A DNA stretch of 64,000 nt. Origin: Brevibacterium mcbrellneri ATCC 49030. Lineage in GTDB: Bacteria > Actinomycetota > Actinomycetes > Actinomycetales > Brevibacteriaceae. Below are positions 57,058 through 64,000 of this stretch, in pieces. The notes beneath the pieces are model-generated. The model was not told the origin of the DNA. It saw only the letters and a list, made by a program, of their open reading frames with translations, and did no database searches. Made by a program: the position numbers and the translations under genes. The stretch is from contig NZ_ADNU01000016.1 of the NCBI RefSeq assembly GCF_000178455.1, positions 62,001 through 126,000 on the forward strand. The letters are read 5' to 3'. Numbering within the stretch: position 1 is the stretch's first letter; every line of letters begins with the position of its first letter.

Positions 57058-58368
57058 ATGAGCACAATATCGGTAGTCGGGTGCGGATACTTGGGTGCTG
57101 TTCACGCGGCAGCCATGGCGTCGGTAGGACACACGGTGATCGGTGTTGATGTAGACGAAAACAAGGTGCGTGCACTGTCGAATTTTGACGCACCATTTTT
57201 TGAACCGGGCCTGCCTGAGCTTCTCAAAAAGGGACAGGAATCAGGAAACCTCACGTTCACGACTGACATTGAACAGGCCAAGCACGCAACGGTCCACTTC
57301 GTGTGCGTGGGAACCCCGCAACGTCAAGGCGAATTCGCAGCTGACATGACATATGTCGAGGCGGCGTTTGAATCGGTGGCCACTATTCTCAAGCCCGGTG
57401 ATGTGGTGGTGGGGAAGTCAACCGTTCCCGTGGGAACAGCCGCACGTATGGAACCTACTGTGACCGAACACGGTGCGGTTTTGGCATGGAATCCCGAATT
57501 CTTGCGCGAAGGGCACGCAGTTGATGACACTCTGACCCCTAACCGCATTATTTACGGGGTGCCACAGGGCGAAGCTGGTGAGAAGGCTACCGTTGCCCTT
57601 GACGAGGTGTACGCGCACAACCTCGAAACTGACACGCCACGTCTCATCATGGACTACGCAACTGCTGAGCTGGTGAAAACTGCAGCCAACTCGTTCCTTG
57701 CGACCAAGATTTCTTTTATCAACGCCATGGCGGAACTGTGTGAAGCCGCCGGCGCTGATGTTACGGTCCTTGCCGATGCGATTGGGATGGACGACCGGAT
57801 TGGTCGTAAGTTCCTCAACGCGGGTCTGGGCTTTGGAGGTGGGTGCCTGCCTAAAGATATTCGAGCCTTTATGGCTCGTGCCGGCGAACTGGGTGCTGAC
57901 CAAGCCGTTGCGTTCTTGCGGGAGATCGACTCGATCAACATGCGCCGTCGCGTCCGCATGGTCGACTTGGCGCGTGAGCAGGTCCACGGTTCCTTTATTG
58001 GGAAGAAAATTGCCGTTCTCGGAGCAGCGTTCAAGCCGTACAGCGACGATGTGCGCGATTCGCCCGCTTTGGCTGTAGCAGGTCTGATTTCGCTACAGGG
58101 CGGTTCAGTCGTTGTGACCGACCCACAGGCGATTGAGAACGCGCGGAAGATGTTTGGGCAGCTCACGTATGCGGAGACGGCAGAAAAAGCCCTGCAAGAT
58201 GCCGACGTGGTGCTCCTGCTGACCGAATGGCGCGAGTACCGTGACCTTGACCCTGTTGAGGTGGGGAAACTGGTGAAGAACCGGGCCATTGTCGACGGAC
58301 GCAATGTTCTAGACCCAGTGCAGTGGCGTGAAGCTGGCTGGTCGTACCGCGCTTTGGGTCGCCCGTGA
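57058..58368 (+). CDS. ugd: UDP-glucose 6-dehydrogenase
   Basis: The enzyme oxidises UDP-glucose to UDP-glucuronate for cell-surface polysaccharides; the GDP-mannose paralogue is the alternative. The 436-residue protein starts with VVGCGYLGAVHAAAMASVGH, has the FFEPGLPELL motif near residue 48, and the catalytic Cys in GLGFGGGCLPKD near 263. ATG 57058 gives the normal N-terminus; extension upstream would run through the divergent promoter. The stop overlaps degV by 4 nt. No glycosyltransferase gene is nearby. Confidence 0.9.
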   Translation: MSTISVVGCGYLGAVHAAAMASVGHTVIGVDVDENKVRALSNFDAPFFEPGLPELLKKGQESGNLTFTTDIEQAKHATVHFVCVGTPQRQGEFAADMTYVEAAFESVATILKPGDVVVGKSTVPVGTAARMEPTVTEHGAVLAWNPEFLREGHAVDDTLTPNRIIYGVPQGEAGEKATVALDEVYAHNLETDTPRLIMDYATAELVKTAANSFLATKISFINAMAELCEAAGADVTVLADAIGMDDRIGRKFLNAGLGFGGGCLPKDIRAFMARAGELGADQAVAFLREIDSINMRRRVRMVDLAREQVHGSFIGKKIAVLGAAFKPYSDDVRDSPALAVAGLISLQGGSVVVTDPQAIENARKMFGQLTYAETAEKALQDADVVLLLTEWREYRDLDPVEVGKLVKNRAIVDGRNVLDPVQWREAGWSYRALGRP

Positions 58369-59261
58369 CGCGCGGGATTATTGTCGATTCCACTGCTCGC
58401 TTAACACAACAGGACATTGAGGAGCTTTCGGCTCACTGTGTTGTGCGAACGGTGGACTTGACGGTTCGTGTGGGGGAAGAAGACCGGCCCGACTCAGACT
58501 GGACTCCCCAAGAAGTGTGCGACGGGCTCAGAAACGGGCAACGCGTTTCCACGTCAATGCCTGAGCCTCACGCTTTCACGCAAGCACTCGAGGAGCTTAC
58601 ATCGGCCGGGGTTGACAATGTGCTGATTCTCACCTTGTCTGGCGCGCTGTCGGGAACAGCGGAGTCCGCCCGTACTGCGGCCGCGTCGAGCCCTATCCCC
58701 GCCGAGGTGGTTGATTCCCTCACTCTTTCGGCAGGTTTGTTGGGGGCTGTGCGGGTGGCGGCACACACCTCGGGCGTGGAACTTGGGGCCGCTGCCAAGG
58801 AGGTTGAGCAGTGGTGCCAGGGGAACACCCGGGTGGCGTTTATCCCCGAATCTTTGGACTGGTTGCGTGCCGGGGGCCGGATTGGGGCAGCGTCAGCGTT
58901 GCTTGGGAAGACGCTGTCGATCGTTCCTGTTCTGGGCCTGGCCGATGGGCGTGTGGTGGCGCGTACCAAAGTGCGGACGCGCAGCAAGGCCGTGGCGAAG
59001 CTGGCGGACTTTGTGAAGGACTCGTGTGAGCTTCTAGGTGGCCATGGGCCTGTGGATATCGTGGTGGTCCACTCAGAGCAGGACATCGACAACGCCAATG
59101 TGGCCGCCCGGGACCTGGTTGATGCCGTCGCCGAGGTGGTCGACAGTCTGGGCGCGAAAGTACAGGCCCGCGTGGAAACACGGGTGGCATCAACAGTGGT
59201 GACCGGGCATGTTGGGCCGGGCACAGTGGGGGTTTTTGTACAGTCACGCCCCGGTGGATAG
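58365..59261 (+). CDS. DegV family fatty acid-binding protein
   Basis: The 298-residue protein opens with the family motif GIIVDSTARL and has STSMPEP near residue 63, LTLSGALSGTAESA near 86, and LDWLRAGGRIGAASALLG near 163. DegV/FakB proteins hold a fatty acid that the kinase FakA phosphorylates; no fakA (DAK-type) gene is adjacent. The GTG start overlaps the ugd stop. A spacer of about 100 nt follows before comEA. Confidence 0.9.
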   Translation: MTRGIIVDSTARLTQQDIEELSAHCVVRTVDLTVRVGEEDRPDSDWTPQEVCDGLRNGQRVSTSMPEPHAFTQALEELTSAGVDNVLILTLSGALSGTAESARTAAASSPIPAEVVDSLTLSAGLLGAVRVAAHTSGVELGAAAKEVEQWCQGNTRVAFIPESLDWLRAGGRIGAASALLGKTLSIVPVLGLADGRVVARTKVRTRSKAVAKLADFVKDSCELLGGHGPVDIVVVHSEQDIDNANVAARDLVDAVAEVVDSLGAKVQARVETRVASTVVTGHVGPGTVGVFVQSRPGG

Positions 59262-59363
59262 TTCGGCCGTGTAGAAGGCACGCACTGTGTGGATGATGAA
59301 GTGGTTTCCACAGAGGCGTTGGTGCGCGATGCGTCAAGTGAGTGGCGTTCATAGGGTGAGGCC

Positions 59364-60101
59364 ATGTCAGCTTCACCAGATGATCGTTTTGCCGGCCTAG
59401 TAGGGGCCTCGCATCAGGGGTGGAAACCTGAAGACGACCTTGATGACTTGGTGCCGGGGAACCGGCCCGTGCCCGCGCGCGTGATCATTGTGGCGGTTGC
59501 CGTGGTCGTCGTTCTTGCGGTTGTTGGGCTCATCATTTTTACCGCCCTTAAACAGTCACCCGACTCTGGGGGAGAAACTGCTGGGGCCGTTGAGCCTGGG
59601 CCACCGGTTGCGTCGGAGGTGGGATCGGAGGTGGGGTCACCTGCGAACTCACCTGCCAGCGAGGTGACTGTTCACGTTGCTGGCGAGGTGAAGAACCCGG
59701 GGGTCATGACTCTGCCGGCGGGTTCCCGTGTCACGGATGCGGTCCAGGCCGCAGGAGGAATGACTCACGACGCTGACCCGTCAGCGCTCAACCTGGCACA
59801 ACCACTTAACGACGGTGAACAGATCAAAGTTCCCAAGGTGGGGGAGCCCGAGGTGTCCGGCGGTGTGTCTGGCTCATCTGATGGGGCTTCAAGCGGTGCG
59901 TCAGGCGCTGGCAAAATCAACGTCAATACCGCTTCAGAAAAGGAATTACAGGAGTTGCCAGGAGTGGGACCGGCAACCTCGGAAGCGATCATCAAACACC
60001 GGGAAGAGAACGGCAGATTCGAAAGTATTGAAGAGCTGGAGGACGTGCCAGGAATCGGGCCTGCGATCCTTGAACGCCTAACCCCGCTTGTCACGGTGTG
60101 A
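59364..60101 (+). CDS. comEA: competence protein ComEA (helix-hairpin-helix)
   Basis: The 245-residue protein has one membrane segment (about residues 38-60), a low-complexity linker, an SLBB domain (EVTVHVAGEVKNPGVMTLPAGSRVTDAVQAAGG, about 98-150), a second Gly/Ser linker, and paired HhH motifs that bind DNA (NVNTASEKELQELPGVGPATSEAIIKHREENGRF and the C-terminal VPGIGPAILERL). It captures DNA at the cell surface and hands it to ComEC, whose gene starts 1 nt after its stop. Confidence 0.94.
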   Translation: MSASPDDRFAGLVGASHQGWKPEDDLDDLVPGNRPVPARVIIVAVAVVVVLAVVGLIIFTALKQSPDSGGETAGAVEPGPPVASEVGSEVGSPANSPASEVTVHVAGEVKNPGVMTLPAGSRVTDAVQAAGGMTHDADPSALNLAQPLNDGEQIKVPKVGEPEVSGGVSGSSDGASSGASGAGKINVNTASEKELQELPGVGPATSEAIIKHREENGRFESIEELEDVPGIGPAILERLTPLVTV

Positions 60102-60102
60102 G

Positions 60103-62298
60103 ATGCGCGTCATTCTGAAATATCCGGCCACAGTCCGGCTCGTGGTTGCAGCTACTGCCGCGTGGACGTGCGCGGTTTTTGCGCCTCCTTTGTGGGTAGC
60201 CGGTCTGTGCGCAATGGGGGCGAGTGTCGCGGCGATTGGGTGTACGGTGTACGCGCAACGCGGTGAGAGTTCCAGTGCCCCATTCCGAACGACCCTGCGC
60301 GCACTGACATTCGTTTTGCTTTTCGCGTGTGGGGCAAGCGGCATCGTGGTGGCCAGTGTGCACGCTCGCAACCCACCTGGGGACATCCGTGGAGAATTCA
60401 CTGTCATCACCGACCCCACACAACTCGAAGCCGGCGTACACGTCGCCCAGGTTGCCGGGCGCACCGGAGTGCTCAGCGCATTCAGCAGGAAAGAACTCCC
60501 CGCAGCGGGTACGCGCATCTACCTAGACACCAACGGCACACGCGATGGACCTCAAACCAAAGCCTTTATCGACACTTGGCACGTCACTGGAACCCCCAAC
60601 GCTGCCTGGCGCGTCCGGGCTTCCCTCCGCGCCCACTTGCGCGACACCTCGGGACACAGCCACGCAGGCGCCAGGCTACTTCCCGGCCTCGTTGTGGGGG
60701 ACACCTCGGGGTTGGATGCCACCTCGGAAACCAACATGAAAGCCATGTCGCTCACCCACATCACGGCCGTCTCTGGCTCCAACATCTCTTTAGTGGCACT
60801 CACCGTGCTCAGCCTCATGCGCCTTGCCACCAACCGGCGCCTCATCACGGTAGGCGCGGCGGTTGCAGTGACAGCGGGCTACGTGTTCGTCGTAGGGCCC
60901 GACCCGTCCGTCATCCGGGCCGCCGGCATGGGGCTTTTAGGCGCAATCGTGCTGGTCCGTGGGACCGGACGCGCCGGCATCTCCATCATCGCAAGCACCG
61001 TTGTCGTCCTGCTGGTGGCGCGACCGGAACTCGCAGTATCCGCAGGCTTCATCCTCTCAGTCGCAGGCACCACGGCACTCATGGTGATGGGCGACCCCGT
61101 AACGCGCCTCGGAACGCGGCTAGGGTTGCCCAGATTCCTCGCACAAGCGCTCGCAATTCCCCTCACTGCCCAAATCGGCGTGTTCCCCGTAGCAGTCGCT
61201 TTGGGGAACCCGCCGAGCGCATGGGCCGTGCTCGCCAACGCAGTGTGCGCCCCTGTAATCGCGCCAGCAACACTCGCTGGCATGCTCGTCCTGTGCACGC
61301 AAATGATTCCGTTTGTGAGCGGGGCGATCGCGTGGTTCGGCGCAGTGTGTTCGTGGTGGATACCGGCAGTCGCGCAGTTCGCCGTCACCCTCCCAGGAGC
61401 ACACAGCGCATGGCCCACCGGCCCCACCGGAATCGTTCTAGCCACGTGTGTGAGTCTGTTGAGCGCTGTGGCGGTGATACTGCGCTCGCGTGTGTGCGCC
61501 GGGCTGGCCGCCCTGGCATTGCTGCTGGGAAGCTGTGTCCCGCTGATCGTGGCCCCTCGCTACACCCACTGGGTCGCCGCCGTATGCGATGTGGGGCAGG
61601 GGAGCGCAACCGTGATCAAAACGGGGCCGTCCGCAGCCCTCGTCATTGACACCGGCGCCTTTGAGGACAAAATAGACGCCTGCCTCCGCAGTCTGAATGT
61701 CACCCACGTAGACCTGGCGCTGTCCCACCTGGATAAAGACCATGTGGGTGCCATAGAAGGAGCGTCCCGAGGTCGCACCTTGGGAACCGTGTATGTGTCA
61801 CCTGCCGACGCAGGAGGGGCAGAGTTGAGAGCCTTACGCTTACCTGGAACCCCCACCACAGTAGAACAAGGTCAGGTGTTCCAACACGGGCAGACGACGT
61901 GGTCAGTCCTGTGGCCCAGGCCCACGCGCAAGCCCGGCTCCAACGCCACCTCGCTGGTCATTCGAGTGGAAGTCGCAACCACCTCGGGCACGGTCTCCTT
62001 ACTAATTCCCGGGGACGTGGGCAAGGACGAACAGCGGGTGCTTGCTCGTAACATCGAACCTGCCGACATCCTGCTGGCACCTCACCACGGGTCACGCGAC
62101 CTAGACGAAAAGTTCTTCCGCGCAGTGAAGCCACGTGTCGGGGCGGTATCCGTAGGACCCAACACATACGGACACCCCACCGGGCACGCACTCAGGGCTT
62201 TTGGGCCCATTCCCGTATTGCGTACGGATCAGTGCGGAACACTCGTCCTTGACAAAGAAGGGAACTTTACCGGGAGTGAATGTCAGGCACGGCTGTGA
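60103..62298 (+). CDS. comEC: DNA uptake channel ComEC/Rec2
   Basis: The 731-residue protein combines an OB-like exterior region (about residues 85-165), the competence channel domain with about ten helices (MSLTHITAVSGSNISLVAL near 220), and a C-terminal metallo-beta-lactamase-like domain (SHLDKDHVGAIEG near 550, PGDVGKDEQRVL near 640, LLAPHHGSRD near 660). The MBL motifs are intact, consistent with the nuclease proposed to degrade the non-entering strand. It appears functional, though natural transformation also needs pilus genes outside the window. Confidence 0.94.
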   Translation: MRVILKYPATVRLVVAATAAWTCAVFAPPLWVAGLCAMGASVAAIGCTVYAQRGESSSAPFRTTLRALTFVLLFACGASGIVVASVHARNPPGDIRGEFTVITDPTQLEAGVHVAQVAGRTGVLSAFSRKELPAAGTRIYLDTNGTRDGPQTKAFIDTWHVTGTPNAAWRVRASLRAHLRDTSGHSHAGARLLPGLVVGDTSGLDATSETNMKAMSLTHITAVSGSNISLVALTVLSLMRLATNRRLITVGAAVAVTAGYVFVVGPDPSVIRAAGMGLLGAIVLVRGTGRAGISIIASTVVVLLVARPELAVSAGFILSVAGTTALMVMGDPVTRLGTRLGLPRFLAQALAIPLTAQIGVFPVAVALGNPPSAWAVLANAVCAPVIAPATLAGMLVLCTQMIPFVSGAIAWFGAVCSWWIPAVAQFAVTLPGAHSAWPTGPTGIVLATCVSLLSAVAVILRSRVCAGLAALALLLGSCVPLIVAPRYTHWVAAVCDVGQGSATVIKTGPSAALVIDTGAFEDKIDACLRSLNVTHVDLALSHLDKDHVGAIEGASRGRTLGTVYVSPADAGGAELRALRLPGTPTTVEQGQVFQHGQTTWSVLWPRPTRKPGSNATSLVIRVEVATTSGTVSLLIPGDVGKDEQRVLARNIEPADILLAPHHGSRDLDEKFFRAVKPRVGAVSVGPNTYGHPTGHALRAFGPIPVLRTDQCGTLVLDKEGNFTGSECQARL

Positions 62299-62343
62299 CG
62301 CGTACGGGCGGTGTGACACCCCGTGACTCGGTAGGGTAGGAAC

Positions 62344-63321
62344 GTGGCGAAAAAGAATCTGGTGAGCTGGCTCAAAGCGAAACCGACACCCCTTGCCGTG
62401 GTGTCGGGGTCAGAAGCTGTTTTAGTGCGAAAAACGCTGGAACGTATCAGCGCCAAAGTGGATTCGGATGTTGAGCGGGTGCGCTTGGACGCGTCGCACT
62501 ATGAGCCCGGATCACTCCTGCAAGCGTGCATGGCCAGCTTGTTCTCAGCTCAGAAGTACGTCGTTGTGGACTCCCTTGAGTCGATGAGTGACGACTTCCT
62601 TGCCGACGCTCTGTCATATGTAGGCGATGCCAACCCCGACGCCGTGGTGGTCTTTCTTCACGGGGGTGGTAACCGTGGCGCGAAGCTCTTGAAAGCGCTC
62701 GCCGCGCAAGGTGCGCCCACGTACGACGCGACACCGCTGAAAACCGATGCTCAAAAAAGCGATTTTGCCACTGGGGAATTTAAACGCGCCGGCCGTTCAA
62801 TTGAACCCGATGCCTTCGCCTCACTCATGTCGGCACTGTCTGCGGATGTGAGTGAGCTGGCGGCCGGAATCGAACAGCTGCTCTCTGACACGCAAGGCAC
62901 GATCGACCGGGCCACCGTGGAAAAGTACTACGCGGGGCGAATCGAAGCGTCTGGCTTCAAGGTCGCCGATGCGGCGATTGCGGGGAAGCGCGCAGAGGCG
63001 TTGAGCCTGTTGCGGCACGCTCTGGAAACTGGAACTGATCCAGTGCCTTTGGTGGCCACGATTGCTATGAAACTGCGCCAGTTAGCAAAGGTTGGCGGGA
63101 TGCGTGGAAGTGCAGGTCAACTGGCCGGAGAACTCAAGATGGCTCCGTGGCAGATCGACAAGGCCAGGCGGGAACTCCGGTACTGGAGTCCAGAAGCATT
63201 GGGGGATGCGATCATGCTCACCGCGTGGGCCGATCACGCGGTCAAAGGCGGGGGACGCGATCCCGAATACGCAGTCGAACGACTCATCTTGGGTGTAGCG
63301 GAGTACGCAAACCAAAAATAA
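62344..63321 (+). CDS. holA: DNA polymerase III delta subunit
   Basis: HolA loads the sliding clamp as part of the clamp loader. The 325-residue protein fits the actinobacterial type: PLAVVSGSEAVLVRKTLERI near residue 16, SLFSAQKYVVVDSLES near 65, FKVADAAIAGKRAEALSLLRHALETGTDPVPLVATIAMKLRQLAKVGGM near 205, and MAPWQIDKARRELRYWSPE near 262. The GTG start is preceded by TAGG. holA downstream of comEA-comEC is the usual actinobacterial order. Confidence 0.93.
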   Translation: MAKKNLVSWLKAKPTPLAVVSGSEAVLVRKTLERISAKVDSDVERVRLDASHYEPGSLLQACMASLFSAQKYVVVDSLESMSDDFLADALSYVGDANPDAVVVFLHGGGNRGAKLLKALAAQGAPTYDATPLKTDAQKSDFATGEFKRAGRSIEPDAFASLMSALSADVSELAAGIEQLLSDTQGTIDRATVEKYYAGRIEASGFKVADAAIAGKRAEALSLLRHALETGTDPVPLVATIAMKLRQLAKVGGMRGSAGQLAGELKMAPWQIDKARRELRYWSPEALGDAIMLTAWADHAVKGGGRDPEYAVERLILGVAEYANQK

Positions 63322-63335
63322 TTTTCGGAAAGCAC

Positions 63336-63380
63336 TTGCCAATGTGGAAAGTGGTAGATATTGTGAAACTACATTCCACA
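63336..63380 (+). promoter_or_regulatory. promoter with overlapping inverted repeat before the membrane protein/HTH pair
   Basis: TTGCCA (63336-63341) and TATTGT (63359-63364) are spaced 17 nt as -35 and -10. TGTGGAA (63343-63349) and its inverse TTCCACA (63374-63380) flank the -10, 24 nt apart, a plausible arrangement for autoregulation by the HTH protein encoded second. Both assignments are by eye. Confidence 0.4.
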
Positions 63381-63416
63381 ACAGCCTGATGGCTGGTTCA
63401 CACAAGGAGAATCCCC

Positions 63417-63848
63417 ATGGCACATGTAAACCCGGAAAACGTTAGCCCAGAACAAGCGATTGAAGCCCTCAACGTTGTGGACGGCGCGCGCAAATCATTC
63501 GACTCCGCCAATAACCTGCCATTAGCGGGACTGCTCATTTCTACTGGAGCAACAGCAACCACGATTCCACTCTTGGTGGCCGTGAGTGAAGAATTCCCTG
63601 TCGTTGGTTTCGTCTTCGCGATGGCTCTCATGGTCCCAGGGTTCACGGTGTACACACTCGCCCGCTCGTGGTCCAAGACAGACTCGCCCATTTTCTTCTC
63701 GGTTTTAGGTGGCCAGCTGCTGGGGTTCATGGCGGGAGTCATCGGTTGGGGTGCGGGCGCACCTCCGGTCGTCTTGTATGTCGGAGCTGCAGTTTCTTTA
63801 GTCGCCACTACAGTGGGAATGCTGATGCTGATGAATCGGGGTAAGTAA
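63417..63848 (+). CDS. small four-helix membrane protein
   Basis: The 143-residue protein has a polar N-terminal stretch of 35 residues and four hydrophobic segments (about 38-58, 64-84, 92-115, 117-138). I recognise no named family. It has AAGGAG 7 nt before the ATG and overlaps the following HTH gene by one base, a common pairing of a membrane protein and a winged-helix regulator in actinobacteria. Its function is unknown. Confidence 0.75.
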   Translation: MAHVNPENVSPEQAIEALNVVDGARKSFDSANNLPLAGLLISTGATATTIPLLVAVSEEFPVVGFVFAMALMVPGFTVYTLARSWSKTDSPIFFSVLGGQLLGFMAGVIGWGAGAPPVVLYVGAAVSLVATTVGMLMLMNRGK

Positions 63849-64000
63849 TGACGGCGCACGCACTTGAACAGTTATCGCCTCTGCTGTCCAACCCCACCCG
63901 GCTAGCTTTGGTCGCAGGATTAGACGGTTGCGTGAAGTCGGACTTCCAAACGATCAAGCAACAGCTGTCCGTCACCGACTCCACCCTGTCAAAACATATC
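63848..64000 (+). CDS. winged helix-turn-helix regulator, cut by window end
   Basis: Only the first 51 residues are visible. They read as an N-terminal helix followed by SPLLSNPTRLALVAGLDGC and a helix-turn-helix (DFQTIKQQLSVTDSTLSKHI), typical of small ArsR/MarR-like regulators with a DNA-binding domain only. It probably controls its own operon through the inverted repeat at 63343-63380. Confidence 0.75.
   Translation, partial: MTAHALEQLSPLLSNPTRLALVAGLDGCVKSDFQTIKQQLSVTDSTLSKHI

Overview
The window looks like a chromosomal segment of a medium-GC (by eye about 57%) member of the Actinomycetota, most likely in or near the Micrococcales. Reasons: a DUF3000 protein next to an RNase D, a coproporphyrin-dependent heme operon (hemE-cgoX-hemQ), a DUF5129-type secreted protein, a 480-residue-type GAPDH, a GluABCD glutamate importer of corynebacterial type, a Leu-codon leader before leuA, many GTG/TTG starts, and 4-nt ATGA/GTGA overlaps throughout. 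I cannot name the genus. There are no rRNA or tRNA genes, CRISPR arrays, phage genes or insertion sequences.

Layout. 0-8.8 kb: a KimA-like potassium permease (5' end outside the window) overlaps a TRAM/TrmA-type RNA methyltransferase. Then come acnA with a palindromic operator candidate and a strong bidirectional terminator, a decayed DUF5129 gene, and dxs. 8.8-18.2 kb: RNase D and DUF3000 run leftward and hemE-cgoX-hemQ rightward, followed by msrB, a hydrolase, a pyrimidine-reductase-like protein, an L,D-transpeptidase and a DUF6636-like envelope protein. 18.2-21.6 kb: leuA behind a leucine leader peptide, then recO and uppS. 21.6-29.6 kb: a heterodimeric ABC exporter, a DeaD-type helicase, glyS and a YibE/F protein. 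29.7-34.3 kb: gluABCD and a lactate-permease homologue. 34.3-38.4 kb: an ABC transporter plus DesKR-like two-component operon with a membrane-protein cassette between two imperfect 50-bp repeats. 38.4-42.8 kb: dusB-dgt-dnaG. 42.8-51.6 kb, all leftward: fadD, ppk2, yihY, then gap-glpK-kinase-regulator. 51.8-64 kb: leuS, nadE, a paired fluoride channel, ugd, degV, comEA-comEC, holA, and a small membrane protein with an HTH regulator cut by the window end.

How the genes work together. The core is housekeeping: TCA cycle, isoprenoid start and prenyl carrier (dxs, uppS), heme, leucine, NAD, glutamate uptake, glycerol/triose metabolism, translation, and DNA replication and repair (recO, dnaG, dgt, holA). 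The accessory interest lies in the 34-38 kb operon, the leuA leader, several unassigned operators, inverted repeats at convergent gene ends, and a dispersed DNA word, CCGAGGTS. I count about 60 copies of this word in both orientations. It appears to dictate codon choice and is absent from the 34-38 kb accessory operon. With comEA/comEC present, a DNA-uptake or other recognition word is a testable idea. All counts were made by eye without software.
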